Assembly: GCA_905250115.1 (NCBI GenBank)
Contig: CAJNOI010000028.1
Location: 62,001 to 126,000, forward strand
Length of the DNA stretch: 64,000 nucleotides
Reading direction: 5' to 3'
Source: Adineta steineri
Lineage: Eukaryota; Rotifera; Eurotatoria; Adinetida; Adinetidae
Shown piece after piece: positions 14,691 through 26,869 of the stretch (its first letter is position 1; the number at the start of each line of letters is the position of its first letter). The notes under the pieces were generated by a model. That model worked only from the letters and a program-made list of their open reading frames with translations, made no database searches and had not been told where the DNA came from. The position numbers and the translations under genes are program-made.

Positions 14691-15755
14691 TCACATTGTA
14701 TAACGAATCTGTTCAGTTTTTTTTGTTCGTGCATTTTTCTTTGATGACGATGATGATGATGATGTTCTAGAACGATTTGTACAACATAATAATGATCCAA
14801 ACCATGAACAAGAATGAAATTTCGATGATAAAATTCTTCGTCCACCATTTATTCGATTTCGATGTCGTTGTTCATATGAATTATGTATTTCAATAGCTTG
14901 TTCAAATACATTTCGTACATTAAAATTAAGCATTGATGAACATTCTAAATAAGCTTTAGCTGAACATATACGTGCTAAATATTCTCCTTGAGACTGTGTA
15001 ATTGGTCGTTGATTTTTTTCTGCTAATCCTTCTAATGTAGATGGATCATTACGTAAATCAAGTTTAGTTCCAACAAGTACAATAGGTATACGTGGTGCAT
15101 AACCTTAATAAGAATTCAATTATACAAAAAAACAAAATTCTTATCGGAATATTTCAATACATACGATTTAATTCCGGTATCCATTTACTTAATATATTCG
15201 AATAGCTATCAGGATCAACAACAGAAAAACAAAGAATAAATACATTTGTATTTGGATAAGCCATTATACGTAGTTGATCATATTCTTCCTATGAAATAGA
15301 TAAGAATAAAATTTTTCGAAAAAAAGTTTAAATATTTTTTCGTTACCTGTCCAGCACTATCAAATAAATTGAGAATATATTTTTGATTACTTAATGTCAC
15401 TGTTGCTAGAATATTTCAATAATTTAAATCGGTAATTATCTTGTATTTAACCAACCTGCATAGTTCTCAAAAATAGTTGGAACATATGGATCTTGTGGAT
15501 ATTCTCCATCTTTATAAACAATACATAGTGTTGTCTTAAAATGAAACAGAAATTATTCATTTTCAAATGAATCATATCTTTTCTTACTTTGCCTGTGTAA
15601 CCATCACCTATTAGTAATTTAAATTGAAAATAATATATATATATATATTTCTTTTTTATTTATAAATGGAACTTACCAACAACAACTACTTTAATTTCTT
15701 CTGTTAATGACGTCGTTGCTGTTGGTCTATAGTTATGTGACTTTGATTTTGACAT
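14691..15755 (-). CDS. Rho-family small GTPase with a non-CAAX tail
   Basis: Six exons: 15677-15755, 15588-15607 (20 nt), 15456-15534, 15347-15405, 15165-15288 and 14691-15103. They give about 257 aa. GTPase motifs in order: P-loop GDGYTGKTT, switch [10 protein letters not shown], switch II FDSAGQEEYDQLR, GTKLDLR and the CSS/SA-type G5. The stretch [15 protein letters not shown] occupies the Rho-specific insert, which places it in the Rho/Rac/Cdc42 family. The P-loop has Tyr-Thr where Rac/Cdc42 have Ala-Val. The C-terminus does not end in CAAX. After a Cys pair (LLCCTNRSR) comes a Ser run and a basic tail ending RYTM, suggesting palmitoylation rather than prenylation, as in RhoU/RhoV. The 20-nt microexon lies within the P-loop coding sequence. 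It is first in the minus-strand gene run. Confidence 0.9.
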
Positions 15756-17927
15756 GTACTAGAATGAAAAAATGAATATTTATTCATTTGACAATATGAT
15801 CATGATTTAAATATCGTCGCACTGTATATAGGTGCGTTTACCTATTAATATACATTGACGATGATGATGATTTAATGATATGCAAAGGGTATGAAGAAAA
15901 AAAATGGACAGTAATTTTTTTTTTCTTTTCTGTTTTCTTTTACTGATGACCTGAAGAGACGAGACGAGACGCGACGAGACGAGCGAACAAACTGATGCAT
16001 TCAAATAGAGGACGAACAAACGAGCGAGCGCTTATGTATTTATGAATATGGTCAGACAACGAATTGGAATGAAAAATTGATAGAGGTCGTGATAAATATA
16101 AGAGATAGGATTTCATATGAGAATAAGTTCACAAAAAAAAAGAGCGAACTTTATCTGATAATGACTTCATATAATACAATTATCTCATCAATAAAAATCA
16201 ACAATGGTTTATAAGTTCAAAGATCTTAGAATAACTATAAGGCTTACTTTGAATAAGTGAATGATGACAAACGAATGAATAAATGTTGAAGGTGAAAATT
16301 TTGTTGATGTTAACAGTGAAGTATACACGCTCGCACCTCAACGAAAAGAAAACGAAAGGGACAGAAAAATGAGGGGAACCTTTTTTCTTCTTCTTCTTCT
16401 TCTTCGTCTTCTTGCTCTTATTCTTAGTCGTTAAATAGTAAATGAGATGTTCTTTCGATAGGCTTCTGTTCTTTTTTTCTCTTTTCTTCCTTATATTCTT
16501 TCTTTTTGTGTATGTGAAGGTGTTATTTAATAATCTATATCCAGTCATTCTTTTCCTTTCATCGTCACTCAAAATATTCTATCATATCACTCATACATTT
16601 ATTGTATTTAATCATTTCGCTTCACATCGGTCTACGTAAACGAATTGATTGACAAAGTAAATCGAAAGCGAAAAAAAAACGAAAAGTAAAGATATACATA
16701 TTGCGATATGATTATTTGACAATCGTGTTGTTGTTATTATTGCATTTAATACAACAATCAATTTTTATTTCAACCAGCTGAATATTAAATACAGCTGTCA
16801 TCAATTCATCGATAGAAAAAAAGAAAGGCAAGGACAATCAATATTTTAAGACATGTATATATCATACTTAGAACTCCAATGGTTCATAAAGTATAATCTA
16901 TAAATAACAATGCCTAATAAAGTTTATCAAGACCTTGAATATTTGACAGACGATCGACAGACGATTCATATAAATATTCAAACGTTTGACTAGAAAATGC
17001 GGGAAAAGAAAATTGAATTTTAAATTATATTATGCTTGTCAAAATAAAACAGCGTGACAAACAAGAACGATGTTCATTCTTTCGAACAATTATTAAATGA
17101 ATAACTAGTCATACCAAAGGCGTTTTCTTTTTCTTTCTCGATTTGTTTGTAAATTGAACAGTCTGATTTTAATCATAGAAACTTTATGACAAAAAAAACG
17201 TTTTGAAAGTTCAAAAGAAAAACAATGACATCAGCCTTTTTTTGTCTTCTTCTTATATCTCTAATATATATAAGGATATAGTCATAAGTGTTAAAACCTA
17301 TTTCTTATATTAAATACTATTTATATTGCATGTTAATATCTTGCATGTCAATTTGTCATGAATAATTCTTTTATTAAAAATATATTCGCCAGTTTTTGTT
17401 GTTTTTAGTCTTCGGTGAATTAGCTTACACGAAGAATTGACACTGTTTTTCATATTTATGGAATATTTAAACTTCATGTATATGTAATTAAATTCGAATT
17501 TATATAACTAATGTTATTAATATAAACATTGTATTAATTCATTTAATAATAAACTTTATTTTTTTTTCAATATTAAATTAAATTATTCTGTGCATATTCA
17601 TTGAAGTATTTAGTTATCTTATGCATAGTATAATAAGTAAATAAAGATATATGAATATGATTTCATTATTATTTAAAAATCAAATATATTTTTTAATGAA
17701 AAATTCACAAATCTAATCAAGAAACAAAAAACGAGAAAACCCTTGTTTATTTGCATGTTAAGGAAAAAAAATGAACAATCGAAATAGAGTATATTAAAAT
17801 TATCATAAAGTATGTGTAAAACACTACGAGTCTTATATTCTTTGAAAATATAATATGTAATAGTGAAGAAACTATTTTTTCTTATATAAATTTAAACACT
17901 AATTAGAAAAAAAGAATGTTTTAATAA
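15756..17927. other. intergenic, low-complexity tracts only
   Basis: About 2.2 kb upstream of the Rho gene and downstream of the RING-protein gene. It contains short GACGA/GAGAC iterations at about 15957-15985 and a CTT-repeat run at about 16387-16415. The open frames at 15807-16639 fall on these repeats and are not credible genes. The rest is AT-rich with nothing I recognise. Confidence 0.6.
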
Positions 17928-20900
17928 TCAATTATGAATATTCTGTTCATAACCATTGTGTGATTGTTGAACAAAAGCTAAATCAACAAAAAGTATTTCT
18001 CCATTAGCAGCTATAATCATTGTTTGTTTAGTCAAAGCCATTGTTGCTGCTTCACTGTCTAATTGAAATAATTCAGTTACAACATTTGGATCATTTGGTC
18101 GAATTTCAAGTACACGTGACCAATGTTTTTGCCATTGACCATTAAAATATTTTCCTGATGTCATTGTATCTAATATATAACATTTTTCATTATTTATTGC
18201 ATGAACGGAACATGGCCAACGAAGACGTTGAGTTGATAATAAATCAGCATCAATTATTTTTATTATATTACCAGTATTGACATCACAAATATGAAGTGAA
18301 AATGTATAAGCAATACCTTAAAATTTCAGAATTTTATTTAAATAAAATCAATATTTTAATATCGTTACCTTGATTATAATAAGGTTTACATGAATGTTCA
18401 ACAATCATATATAAACGTTGTCCATGAACAGATATTAATTTCGGTCGAGCTAAACATAGAATATATTAAATAGATTTATTTATTTCAATAAAATCTCATG
18501 ATTTGCTTCAATGAAGCACTGTACACATCTGTTAGTATCATCAAATAAGAATATCAATCTATCATTTGAAATAAAACTATACTCATTTTTGTTAAAACGA
18601 AAAAAACAAGAAAATTTTTTATGTTAAAATTATACCTTCATCATATTTATCTGAATGATTATAAATTCTCCATTGTGTAATAAATTCTAATTTATCATCA
18701 AATTTAATTATAGATGAATTCCGATAATCACATACATAAACACATCCACGTATATTATCTGTATCGATACCTAATGGTAAAAATGTTCCGGATTCTTCAG
18801 ATGATTCTGTTTCTATATGAATATAAAAAAAATTTTCAATAAAAAAAAAACAATAATCTTTATATCATACCTTTAACACAATCTAATGTCAGTCCACTTT
18901 CAATATCAATCATACTTACAGTTTCACCATGTGATATATAAGCTATATCATGTGTTTGATATATTTTTGATAAAGCTATACCACGTATACTCGGTGTTAA
19001 TGGTATTGTCTTTAATGTATCACCATATTCATTAAGAACAAATAATTTATTACAAATACCTAATAAAATTTTCTTATTATTTTCTGTTATAGCAATAGCT
19101 TCAGGCTCTAATGTTGATAAATGATCCATTTTTATATATTTATATGGTGTAAGATTCGTTATTGGTTGTTCTACAGTTGGAATCGATGATGATGATGTTG
19201 TTGTATAATTTCGTTGTGTTTCAATTCCATTATATGTGATTTGTCCAATAGTATCTGCACCTATAGTATGACGTCCTTCAGCAAATGTTAAAGCACTATG
19301 TGGTTCTTTATGTTGTTCAACAGCTTGTCGAATATTTCTTATATTCAATTCAATTTCTTCGAGATTATCCCATAATTGTTGTTTATTATTATTTGTATTT
19401 GATTTTAAACGTTCTAATTCAGTACCAACAGTATTTGTATCCGCAGCTAAATCAGCATAAATTTTTTGTTTACGATGATAATGTTCTGTTATATCATCAT
19501 CAAGATGTGCAGCAATATTTTTAACTTCATTATGTATTGATGATTGTTTACGATCAATTTGTTTACGTACATCATCAAAATCATATTTTAACCGACGAAT
19601 TTGTTCTTCAATTTCATGTTCTAAACGTTTCTGATCGGATAATAATGTTTCAACACGTGATGTTACATTTGTAGGTGTTGATAATGTTGATGGAGGAGAT
19701 AAATTATTTTCTTCTTGACGATAATAATATGTTTCACGTTCATGTACCATTGGAAGTGGACGATTTATTGAATTTGATGAATTACTAACAAGCTGAGAAG
19801 AATTATTTCGATGAAAAGTAGGTAAAATATTATCATTAAGATTAAAACGTTCTGTTTGGGGTATTTTAATCTTAGAAAAGAAAAAATATGATTCGATTAT
19901 ATTGATTATAAACTTTAACTTACCTCGGGTGTAATTAATTGTTCATGTAGATCATCATTAATAGATGAGCGATATGATAACGATGATGTTGATCGTTGTT
20001 TTGCTGTACCATTATGAGAAGATTGTGGTGTTTCAAGATTTTGTGGTGGTGGTGGAAAACGATCTGAAGAACGTCTTGATGATGATTGAGATATTTTATC
20101 ATCTTGTTGTTGTTGTTGATAAGTAGATGTAGTATTTATTCTTGGATGAATATTATATATTATTGGTGCAGTTGGTGATCGTCTTGATATGATATCACTA
20201 GTACCACTTTGAACACTATCTGTATTACTTGTTTGACGAAAACGTTGTCGTTGAGAATTCATTGAATTTAACGTATGATTTGTATTAATATCTTCGTCAT
20301 CGTTGTTATTATTATGATGTGTATGAGAAATTGGTGATAAATGATGATTTAATTGTGTATCTATGATAGGAATATATTGAGGTGTTGGACTTTTTTTAGG
20401 TGATTGTCGATGAATAGATTCAATCATTTCACGAAGATTATCAAGATTAGATGACATAATAGATATTGGTCTTTCTTGTATTTCAAATGGATGATGATGA
20501 TTTTCTTTTGCTGTTTGTAATTGTTCAGGAAAAGATGATGCAACTGGAATTGTTCTATATAAAATTTTATTATTTTAAATTTTCTCAAAAAATAAAAAAC
20601 TTTTACCCATGAACAAGATGATCCCATGTAATTTCTTCTGTAACTTCTTCATATGCTTGTGATGATTGTTTACCATTCAATGGTGAAGATGTTCGTTGTT
20701 CTTGATATCCATTATTACGTGCTTGTTCAAAGATTTTGATTAATTCATCATGTTTATCTGTTGTTGTTATAATATGATCTGTTCGTTGAGATTTTGGTGC
20801 TGTAGCTTCGGAATAAATTTTTATTAAATCCGAAACAATAGGTTGTATACTTGATACGCTCGATGAACGTGATAAACGATTTCCATTTTCTCCTGTTCCT

Positions 20901-21712
20901 GATGATCGATTAAATGCATTTACAATTGATGCAATACCATTTAAATTTGTACCATTTGTAGGAATGATATCATGTCCATCAATTTCATTTATAATTGGTT
21001 TATGTCTATCATGTTCTAGTAAGATTTGTGTTTGTGGTATGATTAATTGAGATGATGATGATGTTGAACTAGTTGGCTGATATGCTATATGTTTTTTAGG
21101 TTGAGGAATTGATGGTATAGGACGAGCACCTATACGCCATTCTTGACTTAAGATAAGATTAGGTGGTAGATCACGTAAATTTGTCTCATCAAATGGATGA
21201 GCCTAAAGCGAGAATAATGACATTAAATTTTATTTAAAAACTAACATGTTTAAAGATATAAATTAATAAAACACTCAAAAGAAGTTTATAAATGTTCTTA
21301 TCTCTTCTATGTTGAAACATGAAGGTCATTATAGTAGGTTTTATTTGTTAAAAAAAAGTTATTTGTCATTCAATTGATAAATACATATACTTACTTGATA
21401 ATGACATTTCGGACACGTAAGTCGACTATTTTTTATTAATTTATCACGAATACAATTGAAACAATATGTATGCGTACACGGTAATACACGTGGATCTTTA
21501 TATTCACCATTACATAATGGACAAGCATGAACAGTTTCTTTTTGTATTGGTGGTGGTGCTGCACTTCGTACATTAAAAGCACGTTTCTCACCACCACCTA
21601 GACCATTGATACTACTTGCATTACTTGAAGAACGACTTATAATTGATTTTGGTAACTGACCAGCACCATTATTATAACGAGCTATTGGAATATTGCTTGC
21701 TACACGAGACAT
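17928..21712 (-). CDS. TRIM-like RING finger, coiled-coil and beta-propeller protein
   Basis: Seven exons: 21395-21712, 20607-21202, 19924-20554, 18871-19870, 18636-18812, 18369-18449 and 17928-18316. They give about 1,063 aa. A C3HC4 RING lies in exon 1, from CPLCNGEYKDPRVLPC through HTYCFNC to CPKC, which implies E3 ubiquitin ligase activity. Then come about 400 residues of Ser/Gln/Asn-rich disorder, and a long coiled coil (from VETLLSDQKRLEHEIEEQ on, in exon 4). The C-terminal part has repeated beta-propeller-like strands (AIAITENNKKILLGICNKLF, GIDTDNIRGCVYVCDYRN). No B-box is visible, so it is a RING-coiled coil-propeller protein in the general TRIM-NHL style rather than a classical TRIM. 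All exon junctions are phase-consistent. The assignment of the propeller as NHL is tentative. Confidence 0.83.
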
Positions 21713-23351
21713 TTTGTCTATATTTATTTAATGGTATGACATGATGTCTTGAAAAATAGGAAGGAGTAACTTATTTACTTATACTGGCTTCTGTCAAATA
21801 TATATATATGTGATATACCTAAAATAGAAAAAAAAAGAAATAAAGGTATGTCGATCACTTAAAAGCGGTAACGAATAAAAAAAGACAGAAAGTGAAAACA
21901 TGGTGTTGTTTCGTTTTTTCTTTTTTTAAAGTAATGCCTCGTCACTTCTTTTGATAACATACAGCAGCTTTTATTAAATAGACCTTACACATATAAAAAA
22001 AAATGACAAGAATGAGTGAGAAAAATGTCGACAAAAATATAACGTCGTCATTTTACACATCAATACATCATTTTTCAATATACACAAAGTCTATTTCTCT
22101 TTTTTCGACAGAAAACCATGAACTCATAATTGGAGATTGTCAAATATCTCGATCGATCATATATATAAAAATTTCTTTAGTTAAGTAGTACTTACTACTT
22201 GACTTTTGAATTTGTTTAGTCAAGACAAAAAATATTATTGTATGAAATATGAACTGTTGAAAAAACAAATAGAAAATTGAAGGTTAAAGAATAAGTATAA
22301 GGTGAGAAATAATAAATCAAATTGATTTATATGTTTAGAAGATATTAAAATATCAAATGACTGAAACACGCGTTCAATTAGATAATTGAATAGGAGTAAA
22401 ACGATGAAATAGTCCTCCTCAAGGATTAGTCTCAGCTTGCTAGTCGAATAATATGGAGAGTCATTTTAATTGCCCCTCATTGTGTGACCGAAATGTTAGT
22501 TGTAGGATTAAATCGACAAGAACGAGACTAATTTTTTGTCGTTTCTCTCTCTCGTATTCTCTTATGTTCAATATGACCCTTCTTCTTCGTTATTCTCAAT
22601 TTTTTCTCTCTTGTCGAACCAATACATGAATATACTTCTAGTCATCAATGAACAACATATACACGAGCTTAAAAGCAACAAAAGCTGTATGTGTTGTACT
22701 ATACATTCAAGCAAATAAATGTACAGAGAAAAGACAACATCATATCGTAGTCATACAATGCATTACTATTTAATAGTCATTGAAATGTAAAGAATATATA
22801 TGTATCGAGGCGTAATAAAAACCGGAAATGTGTCTTAATACTTATTCGTTTCGATCAAATCGTATTGCGTGATAACTAAAGATTTAAATATAATACATTT
22901 TCTATAATTCATATTAAGTATGTAAGAATGATCACTACGAAAGGTTATCAAATCAGTGTGAAGGTAACAAGTGTATTGAAACATGACTTATGAATAAAAC
23001 ATATGTATATATGTGTTCATATTGAATTAACAATTAATGATTATTGTTTTCTTTTTCTTTCTCTATTCAAAATGAAGAAAAAAAAGAAACTTATTTGATT
23101 TTGATTAGATGAACAAATTCATTTTTAATACGATGATTGAAACAATAATAAATATTTATGATTTATTTGGGTTTAATTTGAAATATAATGACTTGAAACT
23201 ATATTCTAACGTACTAATCATTCATCTAAACTTATATATAGTTCTAAATGCGCCAAGATAATGCCGTCAATTTATTTGTGTTTCCAAAATGTTCAGGCGC
23301 ATTTTTATTTCATCATCATCATTCTGTTAATCTTAAATATATTTTCTTCTT
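21713..23351. other. divergent intergenic region, nothing recognised
   Basis: Lies between the start of the minus-strand RING gene and the start of the plus-strand membrane-protein gene, so it probably contains both promoters. The sequence is AT-rich with TATATA tracts. The short open frames at 22003-22718 have no domain or splice partner. Confidence 0.55.
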
Positions 23352-25111
23352 ATGTTACCTTTTACAATTCTTATACATAATACAAATGCAGCATCTTCTT
23401 CATTAACAAATAATATTTTATTAACAAATTTTCTTGAGAAAAATTTTCAATATCCAATTCAATCATCATTTAATCGTCATGCACGTATACCATCATTATT
23501 ATCAAATATATTTCTTTGGTTATCTTTTTTCTTAACTATTATTGTACTTCAAATAGGTAAACATGAATTAAATATAAATATAAAAATAATTTATAGTTTA
23601 ACGATGTTATCAATTGTTATTATTTGTTATATATTTATTTTATTGGAATCAAAAGGTTGTATTGAACAAATTTTACTTAGAAAACATATTCATATTGATA
23701 TGATTAAAAGAGAATTAGGTTTAATTCAAAAGAATTCGAAATTAACTAATTATTTAACTGTAACAGCAACAAATTATTTTAATTCATTCAAACGAAAATA
23801 TATTGATTATCAAGTATGAAAATAGTTCATTGTTAAAAGTTTTTCAGTATAATAGATAAGATCTTCCGATTAAAGAAATGTATGATAGTCATGATCACCG
23901 ATTAAATTCATAGCTAACGAAGAAACGTCCTTAAATGTTCAAGTTGATTAGAGCCCATCTGTTGGCCATCAGTAGACCTGAAAAGGTTCTGACATTATTT
24001 TCGAGATATGATTATTTTACTGCCTAGAATATTCATAAAGTTTCAGTCAAATCAGATGCTTCCTTAAGAAGTTACTAGCTTTCCAGTAAATACTCATAGT
24101 TTGACAAAATCAAGGAGGTAATAGCTGGCACTCAGCACCGAAAAACACCGAACAGGTGCTGAGGTATTGAGCAAGCGCTGAGCTGCTGAACCAAGGGAAT
24201 AATAGCTGGAACCCAGCACATTAGCACCTGCGCAGCACCTCAGCGTCCGTTCAGCATCTCAGCATCTGTTCGGTGTTTTTTGGTGCTGGGTGCCAGCTAC
24301 GACCCCCTTGGACAAAATACTCTTAAACGAGATTTTTTAAACTTTCGTTTCGATTGAAACTTCCTGAATATTCTGGGCGAAATCTCAGATCCAATTAAAT
24401 AATTCTATCTCGGGAATAAATCATTATCCTTATATACATTTTATTTTCAAAGAAATACACGAAATAACAATAGTATTATCTACTATTGTCTTTTAAATGC
24501 TTTCATTTTAGTCATACGACAAATCATTATATATACGTTTTCAATCATGTTTTTATCGTCATATTCGATTTATTGAGACTCCATTTAATATTCGCCAATA
24601 CTATATAAATATTCCTGATTTTTCAATAAATCAAAATTATCTATGTCAAATATTATTTACATTTAATTTATCAATTATTGGTCGAGATGCTGATATTGTA
24701 CATGATGATATTAAACAAGAATTTCAACGTCTTGAAATGAAATTATTTAATAGAACGAATGAAAATGATATTGATGTAAATTTAATGAATAAATTAGCAC
24801 GTATACAACAGCATATTTATTTTCGATTTAATGATATAAAACAGCAAGATTTATTATTAGGTCAACGACGTACATGTCTTATTTATGAAAATAAAACGAA
24901 TATATATTATCGATGGTTTTTAACTGAAAATATTTTTTGGATAATGACATGTATCGGTTTATCATGGTTATTTCGTGCTATATTTGCATGTTTAATAACA
25001 AAAATTATCGTTCCTATTCATATTGAATTAGAAGGTGCTATGCCTTTACAATTCTCTAAAATCAATCAGGAGGAAAATATAATCAAAGGAAAAATATCGA
25101 ACAAGATTTAG
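23352..25111 (+). CDS. multi-pass membrane protein, possibly TMEM151-related
   Basis: Two exons, 23352-23813 and 24512-25111, joined at a phase-0 intron of 698 nt, give about 353 aa. Hydrophobic segments are visible at IPSLLSNIFLWLSFFLTIIV, at IIYSLTMLSIVIICYIFILL in exon 1, and near the C-terminus (NIFWIMTCIGLSWLFRAIFA). The pair of N-terminal segments, a soluble middle part, and a late segment with the LSW-x-(L/F)R pattern resemble animal TMEM151 proteins, but the similarity is too weak to be sure. The intron is about ten times longer than its neighbours because of an inserted MITE (24111-24310). The chain YRRTCL-NKTNIYYRWF before the last segment holds a potential N-glycosylation site. A confident function cannot be given. 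Confidence 0.75.
23998..24415. repeat. older inverted repeat surrounding the MITE
   Basis: Left arm 23998-24053 and right arm about 24351-24415 are imperfect inverted copies: CGAGATA-x2-ATTATTT and AGAATATTCA-x2-AAGTTTCA are shared in the same order on opposite strands. The MITE lies between them, so it appears to have landed inside an older fold-back element that itself sits in the intron. Confidence 0.6.
24111..24310. mobile_element. hAT-type MITE, 200 bp, with 8-bp target-site duplication
   Basis: The element starts CAAGGAGGT and ends ACCCCCTTG. Its ends are inverted repeats: the left arm AGCTGGCACTCAGCACC and the reverse complement of the right arm AGCTGGCACCCAGCACC differ at one base, and the arms continue to about 45 bp with few mismatches. 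It is flanked on both sides by the exact direct repeat GACAAAAT (24103-24110 and 24311-24318). An 8-bp duplication and CA(A/G)GG-type termini are the signature of hAT elements. There is no transposase, so it is non-autonomous. An internal partial copy of the left end (CCAAGGGAATAATAGCTGG, about 24191) suggests a composite structure. It is much richer in G+C than the host intron. Confidence 0.88.
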
Positions 25112-25432
25112 ATTTTACACATATAAATATTTTTCGTTTAATTCTATCAAAAGTCTACCTTTATTTTCATATTCAACATTAAAGTTGTAGAGATCATTTT
25201 TAAGTATATGCGAATTCTTGATTTTATATTGAATCTTATTGGTGTGTATAAATACCAATAGAATAACTTTGTTCGTTCTGTTATATCTGACAGTCAAACA
25301 AAGATAAAAATGAATGATCGATAAAAAAAATATAATATTACATTCTCTTCACGTCTACTCTTCAACTATATATTATTCGATCGAGTATTCTATGAATATC
25401 ATGTTGCTATTACTCATCGATTGAAATACATC

Positions 25433-26138
25433 ATGACGAATGCGACTGTTGTTACAAGCAAGCCTATTGTACCAAGTTGTATGTATAATCAATAAAATAT
25501 AAAAAATTTAAATTACGTAAAATTATTTTTTAGTTGTTGTACAAGAAGATGGTGCGCGTAAAGTAATGGTCTATCTTAATATCCCGGAATTAAAAGTAAA
25601 AAGATCTTTTCCTAATTTTTTTAAATTTATTCCATCAAATGGACATGAAAAAGTACTCGATTTTCAAGATCAGTAAGTATTATTTAAATCAAATAAAGAA
25701 ATTCTTATTCAAAATATTTAGATCATTTACATTTACAATGAATATTCAAACAAAATTATATTCATTATCAATTGCACGATTACCAGGAGAAATTCAACCT
25801 GAAAAATGCTCAATTAAGGTTTTATTAAAGTTTTATTCAAGAATAAAATAAAATAAATTTTTCCTTAATTTTAGTATCAACGTGGTGGTTGTTGGATAAC
25901 CTTAGTTAAATTAGAACCAATGTCTTGGATGAATAGAATTTGTGATGATCTAACTCCAGGATTAGATATACAAGAAGATGAAGATAAAAGTCCATCGCCA
26001 ACAGCTCCTGTTGAAGAAATACAATTGAAGGATACTAATATGCCACCACCATTTAATCTAGTTCCTCTAGCTCCATCAATATCATCTAAACCAGCAATGA
26101 GAAAAGCGCCTGCACCACCACCACCTTCAACTAGTTAA
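25433..26138 (+). CDS. CS-domain (p23/CACYBP/NudC-like) protein
   Basis: Four exons, 25433-25478, 25534-25672, 25722-25818 and 25875-26138, give about 181 aa. The segments MVYLNIPEL, LDFQDQSFTFTMNIQ, YSLSIARLPGEIQPEKCSIK and GGCWITLVKLEPMSW follow the beta-strand pattern of a CS domain, including the final strand and Trp seen in CACYBP and NudC. CS domains bind Hsp90 or act as co-chaperones. The C-terminus is disordered, acidic, then Pro-rich (APAPPPPSTS). All introns are about 50-60 nt. The gene lies 321 bp downstream of the membrane-protein gene on the same strand. Which CS subfamily it belongs to cannot be settled by eye. Confidence 0.78.
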
Positions 26139-26869
26139 ATTATTTGCTCAGATATTTCTTAGAATCTTGACAAAACAAAACATCTCAATATCTTTATGTT
26201 TATTTCATTTTGTTTTTGTATGTGTTTATAAAACACAAATTATGTGTTACATTCTTGTTTCTTTTTAAATGTCCTAACACAAAATAAACAGATATCATAA
26301 GAAATGTTCACTTCTTATTTCGAAAAAAGAACTAATCATCACAATTATAGATTTTCAAGTAATACGGAATTTGCTGCCTAGTTATATTGTATTTTTCTAT
26401 AAATAGTAACTTATATTACTAACAGAATAATGAATCATAGGATGTTTTTATTATGCGTACTGCAGATGTTTCCTGTATTGATTAGTGAAGGAAAACAGAT
26501 CTATGATTCAGTGTTTGGGTCAATGCACACAGATAAATAGATATAGAAAATTAGCTAAAAGCAAACTCATATAAATGATTATATACTATGGTCAGAATAG
26601 CCACTCATGCAAAAATATACTATATGTTGATAATATTACCAGTTGACAGCTATTTAGTTGAAATTCTGCATATATCATAAGATTAATTCGCAAATTAGTT
26701 CGATTTTATTTTATTTTATTTTTCATCATTTAACGAAGTCATAACACAAGAAAAAAAAAATAGGCAAACTAGAATATTATAGACAAGAAAGGAATAATAT
26801 ATATACGAGAGGCAAACACATATACTAGTACATGAAATTTGTACAAAAAATATTTAAAAGAATCATTTG
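26139..26869. other. 3' intergenic between convergent genes
   Basis: Holds the 3' ends of the plus-strand CS-domain gene and the minus-strand basic-protein gene. AATAAA at about 26282 could serve the former. Nothing else is recognised. Confidence 0.5.
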
